This document shows positions 56,298-64,000 of a DNA stretch of 64,000 nucleotides, piece by piece; positions within the stretch are counted from its first letter, which is position 1, and every line of letters begins with the position of its first letter. This DNA is from Clostridia bacterium (GTDB lineage Bacteria; Bacillota; Clostridia; Lachnospirales; Lachnospiraceae). The position numbers and the translations under genes were made by a program. The notes beneath the pieces are model-generated. The model did no database searches and had not been told where the DNA came from. It saw nothing but the letters and a program-made list of their open reading frames with translations. Where the stretch lies: positions 124,001 through 188,000 of the forward strand of contig CAJTAT010000005.1 in the NCBI GenBank assembly GCA_910574475.1, read 5' to 3'.

Positions 56298-56567
56298 ATG
56301 TACGTAGACGCCCAAACAATTATAACGGCCGCCGCTTTTATTGGGGCCGTATCGGCGTTATTGGGCGCGCTTTTCGCAGCTTACCGCTGGTACCAGAGGC
56401 AGAACAAGCAGGACGAGGACATAAAGGCCATGAAGGAAGAAATGTGCCTTTTGACTTACGGAGTTTTAGCTTGCCTGCAGGGGCTTAAGGAGCAGGGCTG
56501 CAACGGCCCGGTAACGGCGGCCATTGACAAGATCGAAAAGCACATAAACCAGGAGGCGCACAAGTAA
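56298..56567 (+). CDS. Holin-like membrane protein
   Basis: 89 residues with one hydrophobic segment (IITAAAFIGAVSALLGALFA) then a charged coil (YQRQNKQDEDIKAMKEEM). The XhlA-like layout and position before a second holin and the endolysin suggest a lysis function. Confidence 0.65.
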   Translation: MYVDAQTIITAAAFIGAVSALLGALFAAYRWYQRQNKQDEDIKAMKEEMCLLTYGVLACLQGLKEQGCNGPVTAAIDKIEKHINQEAHK

Positions 56568-56626
56568 ACCGCGCCGGATTGCAGAGCAGCACCGGCGCAA
56601 AAAAAAATATAAGAGGAGGTAACACC

Positions 56627-56863
56627 ATGAAACACATTAACTGGACAAGGAAACTTACAAGCCGGAAATTTTGGACGGCGGTGGCTTCTTTCACTTCGAT
56701 GATGATTTTAGCCACGGGCGGAACCGAAAACACCGCGACGCAGGTAACGGCGCTTATTATGGCCGGAGCTTCCGTTGTGGCCTACATTATCGGCGAAGGC
56801 TTGACCGACGCGGCCAACACCGAGGCGGAGATCGGCATCGAGGTGGAGGAATCTGAGGAGTAA
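56627..56863 (+). CDS. Phage holin, phi LC3-like
   Basis: 78 residues. HINWTRKLTSRKFWTAVASF and QVTALIMAGASVVAYIIGEG match phi LC3-type holins, with two membrane segments and an acidic tail. AGGAGG precedes the ATG at 56627. Lets the endolysin reach the cell wall. Confidence 0.8.
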   Translation: MKHINWTRKLTSRKFWTAVASFTSMMILATGGTENTATQVTALIMAGASVVAYIIGEGLTDAANTEAEIGIEVEESEE

Positions 56864-56891
56864 GAGCGGAGATCCACAGTACACAAAACGA

Positions 56892-56922
56892 GGGCGGCAG
56901 CTTGCCGCCCTTTTCCTTTTTG
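56892..56922 (+). terminator. Terminator-like hairpin between holin and endolysin
   Basis: GGGCGGCA at 56892-56899 pairs with TGCCGCCC at 56903-56910, followed by TTTTCCTTTTT. It may lower endolysin expression relative to holin. Confidence 0.7.
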
Positions 56923-56937
56923 AGCAGGAGGACAGAT

Positions 56938-58515
56938 ATGGCAATTAAGTGGGGAGACATAGAGCAGGGCTTTTACGACTTCTATAAGGCGCGGGGCCTT
57001 TGCGATTTTGGTATTTTTGGTCTTATGGGTAACATTTACGCGGAGAGCGGCATGAACCCGAAGAACCTGCAGAACAGTTACGAGAAAAAACTCGGCTTCA
57101 CAGACGAGAGCTACACGGCAGCAGTAGACTCCGGGAGTTATAAAAACTTCGTACACGATGGCGCAGGCTACGGCCTTCATCAATGTACCTATTGGAGCAG
57201 GAAACAGGCTATGCTTGAGTACCACCGAAGCAAGGGAAAGTCCATAGGCGACCTGGAGACACAGAAAGAATTTATTTACAAGGAACTTTCCGAGAGCTTC
57301 CCGGCTGTTCTTAAGGTACTTAAGACGGCGGCAAGCATACGGGAGGCTTCCGACGCGGTACTGCTTAAATTTGAAAGACCGGCAGACCAGAGCAACGCGG
57401 CCCAGGTTAAGCGGGCCAGCTACGGGGAGGAGTACGAGAAACTTTATAAACGGGCACAGGAAGGAGGCAGCAAGGGAATGACAGAGACGCAGGCAAGACA
57501 AAAGGTCGTAAGCATTATGCAGGGCTGGATCGGGCTTAAGCGTTCCGACCGGAGCCACGCCCCGATCATTGATACATACAACGAACACACGCCGCGCCCC
57601 AGGGGGTACAAGGTATCATACACGGACGCATACTGCGCCACCACGACCAGCGCGGCAGCGATTAAAGCAGGCTTCACGGATATTATACCGGTAGAGTGTT
57701 CCTGCTATTATTTGATTGAGGCGGCGAAGCGAATGGGCATCTGGCAGGAAAACGACGCTTATATACCGAAGCTGGGCGACGAGGTTTTATACGACTGGGA
57801 TGACGGCCCAAACTACGCCACCACAGACAACCAGGGAGCGCCGGAGCACGTCGGCATGGTTGAGGCAGTAATCGGCAGCACGATAAAGGTTATAGAAGGG
57901 AATATGAGCGGCGGGATCGTAGGCCGCAGAGACCTGCAGGTCAACGGCAGATATATCCGGGGCTTCATTTGCCCCAATTACGCCAAGAAGGCCACGGCGC
58001 AGGAACCGGCAGCAGGCACCAGCGGAAGCAACGGATCCGGAAGCAGCGGCGGCAGCTTGAGCAGAGAAACGAAGTGGACCGGCCGGACAACTACCACGCT
58101 GAAGGTAAGGACCTGGGCCGGGAAGGGCTACGACGAATGCAGCTTTAGCCCCCTTTCAGACGGAGAGGAGATCAGTATCTGCGACGAGCTTAAGGCGGCC
58201 GACGGTTCCAAATGGTACTACATTAAAAACAGGGCCGGGAAGTACGGCTTTGTTTCCGCAGCCTGTGTCGTAGCCGAAGGAGCAGGAACCAGCGGCGCGG
58301 CCGTTTCCTATGCCGTAGGAGACAAGGTAAAAGTTACCGGCACATTTTACGGCAACGGGAACGGCACCGGCGGAGCGATTACAAAGAACGGAGCGACGAT
58401 GTACGTCGTAGGCCTGGTAAGCAGCGCGACATATAAATATTATATCGGGCTTGCAGCAAAACCGGGCGGAGTACGCCAGGGATGGGCGCACCCTTCCATC
58501 CTGGAGAAACTTTAA
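56938..58515 (+). CDS. Modular endolysin
   Basis: 525 residues. The N-terminal domain (FGLMGNIYAESGMNPKNLQN, then YGLHQCTYWSRKQAMLEYHR) is lysozyme-like. A CHAP domain follows (DAYCATTTSAAAIKAGF with catalytic Cys, GAPEHVGMVEAV with His), then a linker rich in G and S, an SH3-like domain, and a last domain resembling the baseplate hub's end. Degrades peptidoglycan at lysis. GCAGGAGG supports the ATG at 56938. Confidence 0.9.
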   Translation: MAIKWGDIEQGFYDFYKARGLCDFGIFGLMGNIYAESGMNPKNLQNSYEKKLGFTDESYTAAVDSGSYKNFVHDGAGYGLHQCTYWSRKQAMLEYHRSKGKSIGDLETQKEFIYKELSESFPAVLKVLKTAASIREASDAVLLKFERPADQSNAAQVKRASYGEEYEKLYKRAQEGGSKGMTETQARQKVVSIMQGWIGLKRSDRSHAPIIDTYNEHTPRPRGYKVSYTDAYCATTTSAAAIKAGFTDIIPVECSCYYLIEAAKRMGIWQENDAYIPKLGDEVLYDWDDGPNYATTDNQGAPEHVGMVEAVIGSTIKVIEGNMSGGIVGRRDLQVNGRYIRGFICPNYAKKATAQEPAAGTSGSNGSGSSGGSLSRETKWTGRTTTTLKVRTWAGKGYDECSFSPLSDGEEISICDELKAADGSKWYYIKNRAGKYGFVSAACVVAEGAGTSGAAVSYAVGDKVKVTGTFYGNGNGTGGAITKNGATMYVVGLVSSATYKYYIGLAAKPGGVRQGWAHPSILEKL

Positions 58516-58524
58516 AAATACCGC

Positions 58525-58553
58525 TTGACTGATTAAAAAGGGTGTAGTATGAT
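58525..58553 (+). promoter_or_regulatory. Promoter after the endolysin gene
   Basis: TTGACT at 58525-58530, 17 bases, TATGAT at 58548-58553. It points to a short non-coding stretch that ends in a terminator. Confidence 0.7.
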
Positions 58554-58559
58554 GTGCGC

Positions 58560-58647
58560 CAGGAGGGGGCTAAGGGGGTAAAACTCAGGCCCCAGGACGC
58601 AGGATAAGCCCCGCTGCAGCTTTGCAGTTTGGGGCTTATTTTTTCTT
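58560..58647 (+). ncRNA. Small RNA candidate at the right prophage end
   Basis: About 88 bases between the promoter above and a strong terminator. The terminator stem is AAGCCCC (58606-58612) with GGGGCTT (58631-58637), with inner CTGCA/TGCAG, then six T. G-rich and C-rich segments upstream could pair further. It overlaps the 3' end of the AbrB-type gene on the other strand. Family unknown. Confidence 0.5.
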
Positions 58648-58827
58648 AGAAATTGTGATTTTTTCACCGTCGAACACGGCAACGACAGAACGGTCGTCTG
58701 GACTTGCACCCAGGGCATCCGCCCAGGGCTTAGGGATAGTAACCCGGCAACTTATAGAGCCGGATCCAGCTTTAGCAAACATTAAATTTAATTCCCGCGT
58801 TTCTGGGTATTCCTTCTTTTTCTTCAC
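58636..58827 (-). CDS. SpoVT-AbrB-type regulator with palindromic operator
   Basis: 63 residues from GTG 58827. The core ISCRVTIPKPWADALGA is an AbrB-like swapped hairpin that binds DNA as a dimer. AGGAAG lies upstream. A perfect 22-bp palindrome at 58843-58864 sits 16 bases before the start codon, close to the expected transcription start, and its centre recurs four more times in the prophage. Autoregulation and control of other phage regions are inferred. No toxin partner is adjacent. Confidence 0.8.
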   Translation of the reverse strand: MKKKKEYPETRELNLMFAKAGSGSISCRVTIPKPWADALGASPDDRSVVAVFDGEKITISKKK

Positions 58828-58842
58828 TTCTTACACTTCCTT

Positions 58843-58864
58843 TTTGTTGCGACGTCGCAACAAA
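58843..58864. promoter_or_regulatory. 22-bp palindromic operator (14-bp palindrome copy 5)
   Basis: The 14-bp centre TTGCGACGTCGCAA at 58847-58860 is extended four bases each way (TTTG before, CAAA after) as perfect symmetry. On the minus strand a TATATAAAA box lies just upstream, so a bound protein would block transcription of the AbrB-type gene. Confidence 0.8.
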
Positions 58865-59176
58865 TTTTTATATAAAAGACTTCCCGGTCGCCCTTCGATA
58901 CGGCCCGAAGGGTAGAGCCTGCAGAGCACGGCTACACATCACCTATTAACCTTTCTTCCACGCGCCAGGCGCGGAGCCTACGAGGTTTATGAGTTGCACC
59001 GCTTCCCCAGGCGGTTATAAGATTTTCACATTAAAAATCAGTAAAACTTGTTAGACGACATTCAGACCGGGAAGTCCGATTTATACATGGCACCCATCCC
59101 GCAAGCCGGGGAACTTGCTTACTTCTTCCCGCCGGGCTTTGGACCGGCCGTCGGTGGTTTAGTGCCAGGGCAGCAG
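58865..59176. other. Non-coding region at the right prophage end
   Basis: 312 bases without a supported gene. A CCTTCG/CGAAGG hairpin lies near 58892-58911. CGGTCGCCCTTCG at 58885-58897 matches 13 bases at the start of TR and VR. Several GC-rich short hairpins follow. It may hold leader RNA for the AbrB-type gene. Confidence 0.4.
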
Positions 59177-59470
59177 CTACGCCGCCCGTTCAATTTTGAA
59201 TAACCAGTTTTCCCCGTCCTCGGTTACAAGCCCGAAGTATTCATCTGTTCTGGTAAACCAGTATTCTACACCAAAGAACTGAAGGAGAACCATTTTATAT
59301 ACAGACCATTGAATCCCGCACTGGTCGGCTACCCGTTGTTCCCGCATATATTCATCCGAACAGAAAGAATATTTTTTACGGCTTTCTAAAGCAATATCCC
59401 AAGCAATTATACAATTTTTTAATTCTGATCCTACTTCCGTTTTTAAGAATTTTTCTTTATTCAGCTTCAT
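59177..59470 (-). CDS. Small phage protein, unknown
   Basis: 97 residues starting MKLNKEKFLKTEVGSELKNC, with a W/Y/F-rich end (YWFTRTDEYFGLVTEDGENW). AAAGGGG lies before the ATG. Leftward, in a two-gene set at the right prophage end that may be expressed in the lysogen. Confidence 0.6.
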   Translation of the reverse strand: MKLNKEKFLKTEVGSELKNCIIAWDIALESRKKYSFCSDEYMREQRVADQCGIQWSVYKMVLLQFFGVEYWFTRTDEYFGLVTEDGENWLFKIERAA

Positions 59471-59486
59471 AATTGAATCCCCTTTC

Positions 59487-59681
59487 TTACCATTCCTTAA
59501 GCGTTACTTGTTTCGCTTCGTGATTTATTTCTACCTTATAGCCGTTACCGTTTCCGTCCCAGTACATATCACCAGTATTAAAGTTATTCCAGTTGATCCA
59601 GCAATTTTTCATTCCCATAACTTCCACTACGTCCGCCAGAGCTTCCTGGCTTCCTTTTACTTCGTAACCGTATGCCAACAT
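59487..59681 (-). CDS. Small phage protein, unknown
   Basis: 64 residues (YGYEVKGSQEALADVVEVMG, then NWNNFNTGDMYWDGNG). AAAGGCGG lies before the ATG. First gene of the leftward pair at the prophage end. Unknown function. Confidence 0.6.
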   Translation of the reverse strand: MLAYGYEVKGSQEALADVVEVMGMKNCWINWNNFNTGDMYWDGNGNGYKVEINHEAKQVTLKEW

Positions 59682-59808
59682 TTATTTTTACCGCCTTTCT
59701 TGCTTCCGTTTTTTTCTTTGTTCTTCCCTTAAGGTGTGTGTATCTTAACTCTGAAAAGACGACACGTCAATACTTTTTTTGAAGTTTTTTAAACTTTTTT
59801 CTTGACCA

Positions 59809-59818
59809 TAGAAAAGCC
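59809..59818. other. Candidate attR core
   Basis: TAGAAAAGCC, the same 10 bases in the same orientation as at 10101-10110. It lies between the last phage gene and the IS21 remnant. Confidence 0.4.
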
Positions 59819-59863
59819 CCTATATTACGCTATTTTCCAGGAGCAGCACAACAGAAAAACCAT

Positions 59864-59878
59864 ACTACAAAAGGCGAC
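59864..59878. repeat. Right arm of the 15-bp inverted pair
   Basis: ACTACAAAAGGCGAC, the reverse complement of 10085-10099. It lies 45 bases outside the candidate attR core. Confidence 0.6.
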
Positions 59879-59907
59879 TTACTATAACAGATAGGAGCAA
59901 GCGGTGT

Positions 59908-60489
59908 CTATTTCTCAATCTCGGCCTTAAGATTAGCAAGCTTTTTGGAATCGTATATCTTCCTGAGATTCGCTTCGCTGCTCGGAATCTCATATGCGTT
60001 AGGAACAATCCTGTCCATTATAGAATCAGCCTGTGTTCCGCCTCCCAGCCTGTCATGCCATTCTGACACAGGAAATTGTCCGACAAAGATGGTAGAATTG
60101 TTTCCACTTCTCTGCTCAAACAATTCATAGAGCATCTTTGCAGCCCTCCTGTCCTCAAAATTGCGCATTAAATCAGGCATTCGGATGTAGAAAACCTTGT
60201 AAGTTTTTTTGCATGCCTCAATTTCCAACGCACATGAAAGATAGGTTTTGCCAGCACCGGTCGGACCTGTGATTATAAGGTTTGTTGTTGTAGTGACAAA
60301 TCCCATTGCGGCAAGATTGATTATCGTGTTCTTCTTGACTTGTTTACAAATCAATTCCTCAAGCAGTTGTTCCAATCTTGCATCAAAGCTCAAATCTGCC
60401 AATGCGATATCGCTTTCCTGGTTTTCCACCAGTCTGGCCAAATCACCCAGCTCGTGTTTTGTAAGGTTTTTCTTTAACTCAAATTTCAT
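59908..60489 (-). pseudogene. istB: Decayed IstB-like IS21 helper ATPase
   Basis: 193 codons remain of a protein normally about 250 long. Walker A (LIITGPTGAGKTYLSCALEI) and the C-terminal WHDRLGGGTQADSIMDRI block are intact. The Walker B region between LPDL-like PDLMRNF and ELFEQRSGN is missing, and part of the N-terminal third also looks lost. These in-frame deletions should abolish ATP hydrolysis, so it is a remnant. Confidence 0.8.
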
Positions 60490-60503
60490 AATGATATTTC
60501 CTC

Positions 60504-60770
60504 CTATCCGTAGTAATCGGCACCTCTTACGATGCCGGTTGTTTTATTTGTTTCTTTGAATTTTTCAAGCTCTTTTTGATGATTTAGATTCTCAACAGCC
60601 TTGCGAATAGCTGAGTTTAGCGATTCAAGTGATGTAAATATCTCATTCCTAAGCTTTGCTATAACAGCCGTCGCAATCTTGCCTACAGAACCTTCTACGC
60701 TGGCTTTCTGCTTGGGCTTTTTAACGCCTGTAGGCATGATGGCGGTCACGGAATACTCCCCTAATGCCAA
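60504..60770 (-). pseudogene. istA: C-terminal fragment of IstA transposase
   Basis: 88 codons matching the end of IS21-type transposases (PTGVKKPKQKASVEGSVGKI, then IFTSLESLNSAIRKAVENLN). The DDE catalytic part is absent. It precedes the istB remnant in the normal IS21 order on the minus strand. Confidence 0.75.
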
Positions 60771-60803
60771 ATATGCATCATTGAGGATTATCTCGCTTTT
60801 TTC

Positions 60804-61001
60804 ATGGAAGATTTGAAGAATGGATTGGAAGTACAGCCAACAAAGGAACCGGAGAGAAATCCGTCATGGCGGGTGCAGGTGGAATACACAAACCATACAG
60901 AGCAGGATATTTGCAGCTATGAGGACCATATGCCAGATCGTCCAGAAGAATTGTATCTTTCCCTGTTGGAATATTTTGAGCCGGAGGATGAGGTCTTTTA
61001 A
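60804..61001 (+). CDS. Small acidic protein, possibly truncated
   Basis: 65 residues (EVQPTKEPERNPSWRVQVEY, then EDHMPDRPEELYLSLLEYFE). No ribosome binding site is evident and the frame begins at the IS remnant edge, so it may be the tail of a gene cut by the element. Family unknown. Confidence 0.4.
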   Translation: MEDLKNGLEVQPTKEPERNPSWRVQVEYTNHTEQDICSYEDHMPDRPEELYLSLLEYFEPEDEVF

Positions 61002-61171
61002 TGGGAAAAATGGAGTATGGTAAAAACTTAAACTAAAAATGTTGAATCGACATGAAGTGGAGGCATCTCATTCAGGCAAATATTTTCCAGATTATTTTGG
61101 AGGTAAAAGTTGACAGTATTCTTTAAAACTTTTATAATCAAACTTTGAGTTCAATTATGAGGAGGCAGACA

Positions 61172-61810
61172 ATGGCACGGAGAAAAAAAGAGCCGAAAAG
61201 TGTACACCGGGAAAAAATTGCTTCCGCTGCGTCAGTATTGTTCATGGAGAGAGGCATAGCGGCAACCTCTATGGACGATATAGCCAAAGCAGCCGGATAC
61301 AGCAAAGCGACTTTATACGTGTATTTTGAGAACAAAGAAGAAATTGTTGGTATCTTAGTGCTGGACAGCATGAAAAAACTTTATTATTACATCGCTTCTG
61401 CACTGGAGCAGCAGCAAACCACAAAAGAACAATACAATTTCATTTGTCGCGGATTGGTTCAGTATCAGGAAGAATTTCCGTTCTACTTCAAAATGGTATT
61501 GGATAAAATCAATATTGATTTTGAGCGCCGCGTTTATCTTCCCGAAGAAAAAGAAACTTATCAAATAGGGGAAGAAATAAACGAGAAGATAAAGGAATTT
61601 TTAATATCCGGCATAGATAAAGGCGATCTGCGAAGCGATCTGAAAATCGTGCCTACTATTTTTGTTTTCTGGGGTATGTTGTCCGGGCTTATTCAGCTTG
61701 CAGAAAATAAAGAAGAATATATTAAAAAAGCAATGGGATTATCAAAAGTCAAGTTTTTAGAACATGGTTTTCATATGTTGTATTGTTCTATTGCAGATAG
61801 TGGAGAGTGA
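61172..61810 (+). CDS. TetR-family transcriptional regulator
   Basis: 212 residues. The HTH is clear (AASVLFMERGIAATSMDDIA, then KAAGYSKATLYVYFENKEE). The C-terminal ligand domain is helical; the ligand is unknown. GGAGG precedes the ATG at 61172. It lies upstream of an FMN-binding remnant and a two-component system. Confidence 0.92.
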   Translation: MARRKKEPKSVHREKIASAASVLFMERGIAATSMDDIAKAAGYSKATLYVYFENKEEIVGILVLDSMKKLYYYIASALEQQQTTKEQYNFICRGLVQYQEEFPFYFKMVLDKINIDFERRVYLPEEKETYQIGEEINEKIKEFLISGIDKGDLRSDLKIVPTIFVFWGMLSGLIQLAENKEEYIKKAMGLSKVKFLEHGFHMLYCSIADSGE

Positions 61811-61813
61811 TGA

Positions 61814-61956
61814 AGTGAGAATATCGAAAAAGAAAACAGTATAGTTGATGAACAGAAAATAGATGTAGACGCAATATCAGGCGCAACAAATTCAAGCACT
61901 GTCATAAAAAAGCGGTTGAGAACGCTCTGAAAAGCAGGAAATTGACCACTTTTTGA
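61814..61956 (+). pseudogene. Remnant of an FMN-binding domain protein
   Basis: A fragment reading IDVDAISGATNSSTVIKK and, after a frame change, KAVENALKSRKLTTF. The DAISGAT motif is the threonine-flavinylation site of NqrC/RnfG-type FMN-binding domains. An A6 run at 61906-61911 needs one more A to join the frames. Only the last 48 codons remain. The TetR gene just upstream may once have regulated it. Confidence 0.65.
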
Positions 61957-61992
61957 CTTATTTGCAGTATCATATTTTGAGAGGAGGTTACT

Positions 61993-62667
61993 ATGGCATA
62001 CAAAATACTCATTGTTGATGATGAAAAAATGCTGACAGAGTTATTGTCGAGTCACTTACGGAAGTGTGGATATGAGGCTTTTGTAGCGGAAAATGCACAG
62101 CAGACAATATCCATGCTGAATGTCTATCCGGATTTGATTCTGCTTGACATCAATATGCCGGAAATAGACGGACTGGAGCTATGTAAAATGATCCGCCAGA
62201 ATGTCGTCTGCCCTATTTTGTTTCTGACAGCCCGGATTACGGAACAGGACAAAATAAACGGCTTGCAGGCTGGCGGTGATGATTACATAACCAAGCCGTT
62301 CAGCCTGAAAGAGTTGACTGCAAGAGTGGCGGCTCACCTGCGAAGGGATGAACGAAGCAAGTGTACGCCTAAAATCGTTTCTTCCCAGGGCTTGATCGTA
62401 AATCTTGCAGAACGTACTTGTTTTTATGGGGAAAAGCCGCTGAACCTGTCAAACCGTGAGTTTGACATTGTGGAGTTTCTGATGCGTAATGTGGGTCAGA
62501 TATTCGACAGGGAGCGGATCTATGAAGCTGTGTGGGGGCTGAATGCCGAAGGAGACAGCGGAGTCATAAAAGAGCATATCCGAAAGATCAGGAATAAACT
62601 GAAGGAAGCTACGGGCAGGGAATACATCGAAACAGTTTGGGGGATGGGTTACAGATGGAAAAAATGA
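61993..62667 (+). CDS. OmpR-family response regulator
   Basis: 224 residues. The receiver domain has LIVDDEKML, phosphoacceptor Asp in YPDLILLDINMPEIDGLE, and KPFSLKEL. A winged-helix DNA-binding domain follows (LSNREFDIVEFLMRN, then YIETVWGMGYRW). AGGAGG precedes the ATG. Its end overlaps the kinase start. Confidence 0.94.
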   Translation: MAYKILIVDDEKMLTELLSSHLRKCGYEAFVAENAQQTISMLNVYPDLILLDINMPEIDGLELCKMIRQNVVCPILFLTARITEQDKINGLQAGGDDYITKPFSLKELTARVAAHLRRDERSKCTPKIVSSQGLIVNLAERTCFYGEKPLNLSNREFDIVEFLMRNVGQIFDRERIYEAVWGLNAEGDSGVIKEHIRKIRNKLKEATGREYIETVWGMGYRWKK

Positions 62668-63935
62668 AGAAACCCGGATCAATGAAAAGAGCTTTTATCT
62701 GTGCGGTAGCTGCTGCAATGTTTCTTGTTTTTGCGGCATCTGCCCTGACGATTTATGGATGCTATCGTATACAGAAAGTGATACTTCCAGATTCTCAGGA
62801 AGTCTGGCTGAATACCCGGACGGTCACAGCGGACGGGAGGGTATTGGAGGGAGGGCAGAGGGTTATCCTTGACGAACCTGCCCAAGTAGGTATGATCGTT
62901 CCTACCGGAGTGGATATAGCTCTGGAGAATACGGAATTCATAATAGAGAAAATCGAGTCCGGCTTTTCAACGCTTCGCCCAAAGCAAAAGTTTGTATACA
63001 GAATGGCAGGCATTTCTATGGTGCTGCTTCCTTTTGTCTATTCCATTACAGGTATCATGCTGTGCGCATGGTGGTTTTACAGGAAAGAACTGTCGCCGCC
63101 CATTCAGGTTCTTGCCGATGCGACAAAACATATCCGGGAGCAAGACCTTGATTTTACGGTTGATTATAACAGGAATGATGAATTAGGAAGGCTCTGCACC
63201 GCTTTTGAAGAAATGCGGCAGGCGCTCTATGATAACAACCGTCAGCTATGGAACATGATTGAGCAGCGCAGAATCCTGCAGGCGTCAGTGGCACATGACC
63301 TTAGAAATCCCATTGCGATTGTTGAGGGATATGTGGAATATATGCAGCAATGTCTGGCAGATGGAAATCTGAATGACGAAGAATTGCGGCATACACTGTC
63401 TAACCTTGCGGTAACGGCAAAACGGCTTGAACATTATACAGATTATATCCGTGACCTGAATGCGATTGAAGAAACGGAAACAAAGTATTCCGTAGTTCAG
63501 TTACCGGACTTTTTAAGAAGAGCTACGGAAAGTTTTTCGTTTTTTGCCAAACAGCGCAGCCTGGAGATTGCATACCATTCTGCCATATCCGAATGTCAGG
63601 TAAAATTAGACGAGCAGATTTTTTACCGTATTGTCGAGAATATCTTTTCCAATGCCGTTCGATATGCCAAAAGCAAGGTGAATTTCGGGTACTCCCTTAC
63701 AGATGATATGCTTATGATAACCATATCAGACGATGGCAAAGGCTTTTCAAGGGCAATGCTCCGTAAAAAGAACACTTTTCTTTATTCTGAGGATAAAACG
63801 GGAGAGCATATGGGCCTGGGATTGGCTACAAGCCGTGTCCTTAGCCAGAAACACGGTGGAAGTTTAGAACTTTCAAATATTGCTCCCGGTGGAGCTTGTG
63901 TAACAATTAAACTTGCAGTCCACAAAATGGGATGA
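62655..63935 (+). CDS. Sensor histidine kinase
   Basis: 426 residues. Two membrane segments (about 16-38 and 115-140) enclose an extracytoplasmic sensor of about 75 residues. Then come a HAMP domain (DLDFTVDYNRNDELGRLCTA), the phosphorylated His in SVAHDLRNPIAIVEGY, the N-box NIFSNAVRYAKSK, and G-boxes DDGKGFS and MGLGLATS. Pairs with the response regulator it overlaps. Signal unknown. Confidence 0.93.
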   Translation: MEKMKKPGSMKRAFICAVAAAMFLVFAASALTIYGCYRIQKVILPDSQEVWLNTRTVTADGRVLEGGQRVILDEPAQVGMIVPTGVDIALENTEFIIEKIESGFSTLRPKQKFVYRMAGISMVLLPFVYSITGIMLCAWWFYRKELSPPIQVLADATKHIREQDLDFTVDYNRNDELGRLCTAFEEMRQALYDNNRQLWNMIEQRRILQASVAHDLRNPIAIVEGYVEYMQQCLADGNLNDEELRHTLSNLAVTAKRLEHYTDYIRDLNAIEETETKYSVVQLPDFLRRATESFSFFAKQRSLEIAYHSAISECQVKLDEQIFYRIVENIFSNAVRYAKSKVNFGYSLTDDMLMITISDDGKGFSRAMLRKKNTFLYSEDKTGEHMGLGLATSRVLSQKHGGSLELSNIAPGGACVTIKLAVHKMG

Positions 63936-63955
63936 TATTTTTATTGGAGAAAAAA

Positions 63956-64000
63956 GTGATCGGCAAAGAATCAAATCAAGATTTGTTTTGGAAGAATGGA
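63956..64000 (+). CDS. Possible start of the next gene (partial)
   Basis: GTG at 63956 with TTGGAG upstream opens a frame (IGKESNQDLFWKNG) that runs off the window end. Too short to identify. Confidence 0.3.
   Translation, partial: MIGKESNQDLFWKNG

Noticed and set aside
58636..58827. AbrB-type gene as the antitoxin of a toxin-antitoxin pair
   Set aside because: No toxin-like gene is adjacent; the next genes are unrelated small proteins over 300 bases away. A regulator role fits better.
58885..58897. Thirteen bases (CGGTCGCCCTTCG) shared with the start of TR and VR, possibly a second variable repeat
   Set aside because: The match stops after 13 bases, lies outside any gene, and lacks the adenine-substituted body and GC-only end. 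Best treated as chance or a short remnant.
59908..60770. Active IS21 insertion sequence
   Set aside because: The transposase lacks its catalytic part and IstB lacks Walker B, so the element is a remnant.

Overview
The window looks like chromosome of a Gram-positive anaerobe of the class Clostridia, most likely Lachnospiraceae. The flanks carry yqzL-recO, a bacterial class II glycyl-tRNA synthetase, a pyrophosphate-type phosphofructokinase and pyruvate phosphate dikinase. Start sites have strong AGGAGG-type ribosome binding sites and promoters are sigma-A-like. A complete contractile-tailed prophage of about 50 kb fills the middle. Its base composition is visibly more GC-rich than the flanks.

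Layout. 1-8.7 kb: core genes (yqzL, recO, an unknown gene, a lipoprotein gene, glyS, pfp, ppdK). 8.7-10.1 kb: AT-rich accessory DNA with a putative PD-(D/E)xK nuclease and the 3' remnant of a gene. 10.1-59.8 kb: prophage. 59.9-61.0 kb: decayed IS21-type element and an unknown gene. 61.1-64.0 kb: TetR regulator, an FMN-binding pseudogene and a two-component system.

Prophage organisation. A large serine recombinase and a CI-like repressor face left. A divergent control region with consensus promoters and repeated operators separates them from a long rightward early operon: Cro-like protein, anchored cell-wall hydrolase, split SNF2 helicase, sigma-like proteins, zinc-ribbon proteins, a CHC2/DUF927 primase-helicase, an iteron-rich putative origin, an HD protein, ASCH and VRR-NUC proteins. 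The late region holds a ParB-N/DNA methyltransferase fusion, terminase, gpW, portal, protease, capsid, sheath, tube, frameshifted tail chaperone, tape measure, baseplate, tail fibre, holins and endolysin. This makes it a myovirus with an HK97-type head.

The clearest special system is a diversity-generating retroelement (DGR) at the tail tip. The fibre gene at 52775-54028 ends in a 109-bp variable repeat. A 109-bp template repeat lies 132 bp downstream, followed by a reverse transcriptase. I count 15 mismatches between the repeats, and every one falls on a template adenine. No Avd-like gene is visible.

Other unusual signals: a 14-bp perfect palindrome occurs five times in the prophage, once extended to 22 bp in front of an AbrB-type gene. 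A G10 tract splits a membrane/SWIM gene into two frames. Small-RNA candidates with consensus promoters and terminators sit near both prophage ends. The helicase is split around two other genes. A 15-bp inverted pair flanks the prophage and would form one hairpin if the prophage were removed. All calls are by eye from sequence; no database search or folding program was run.
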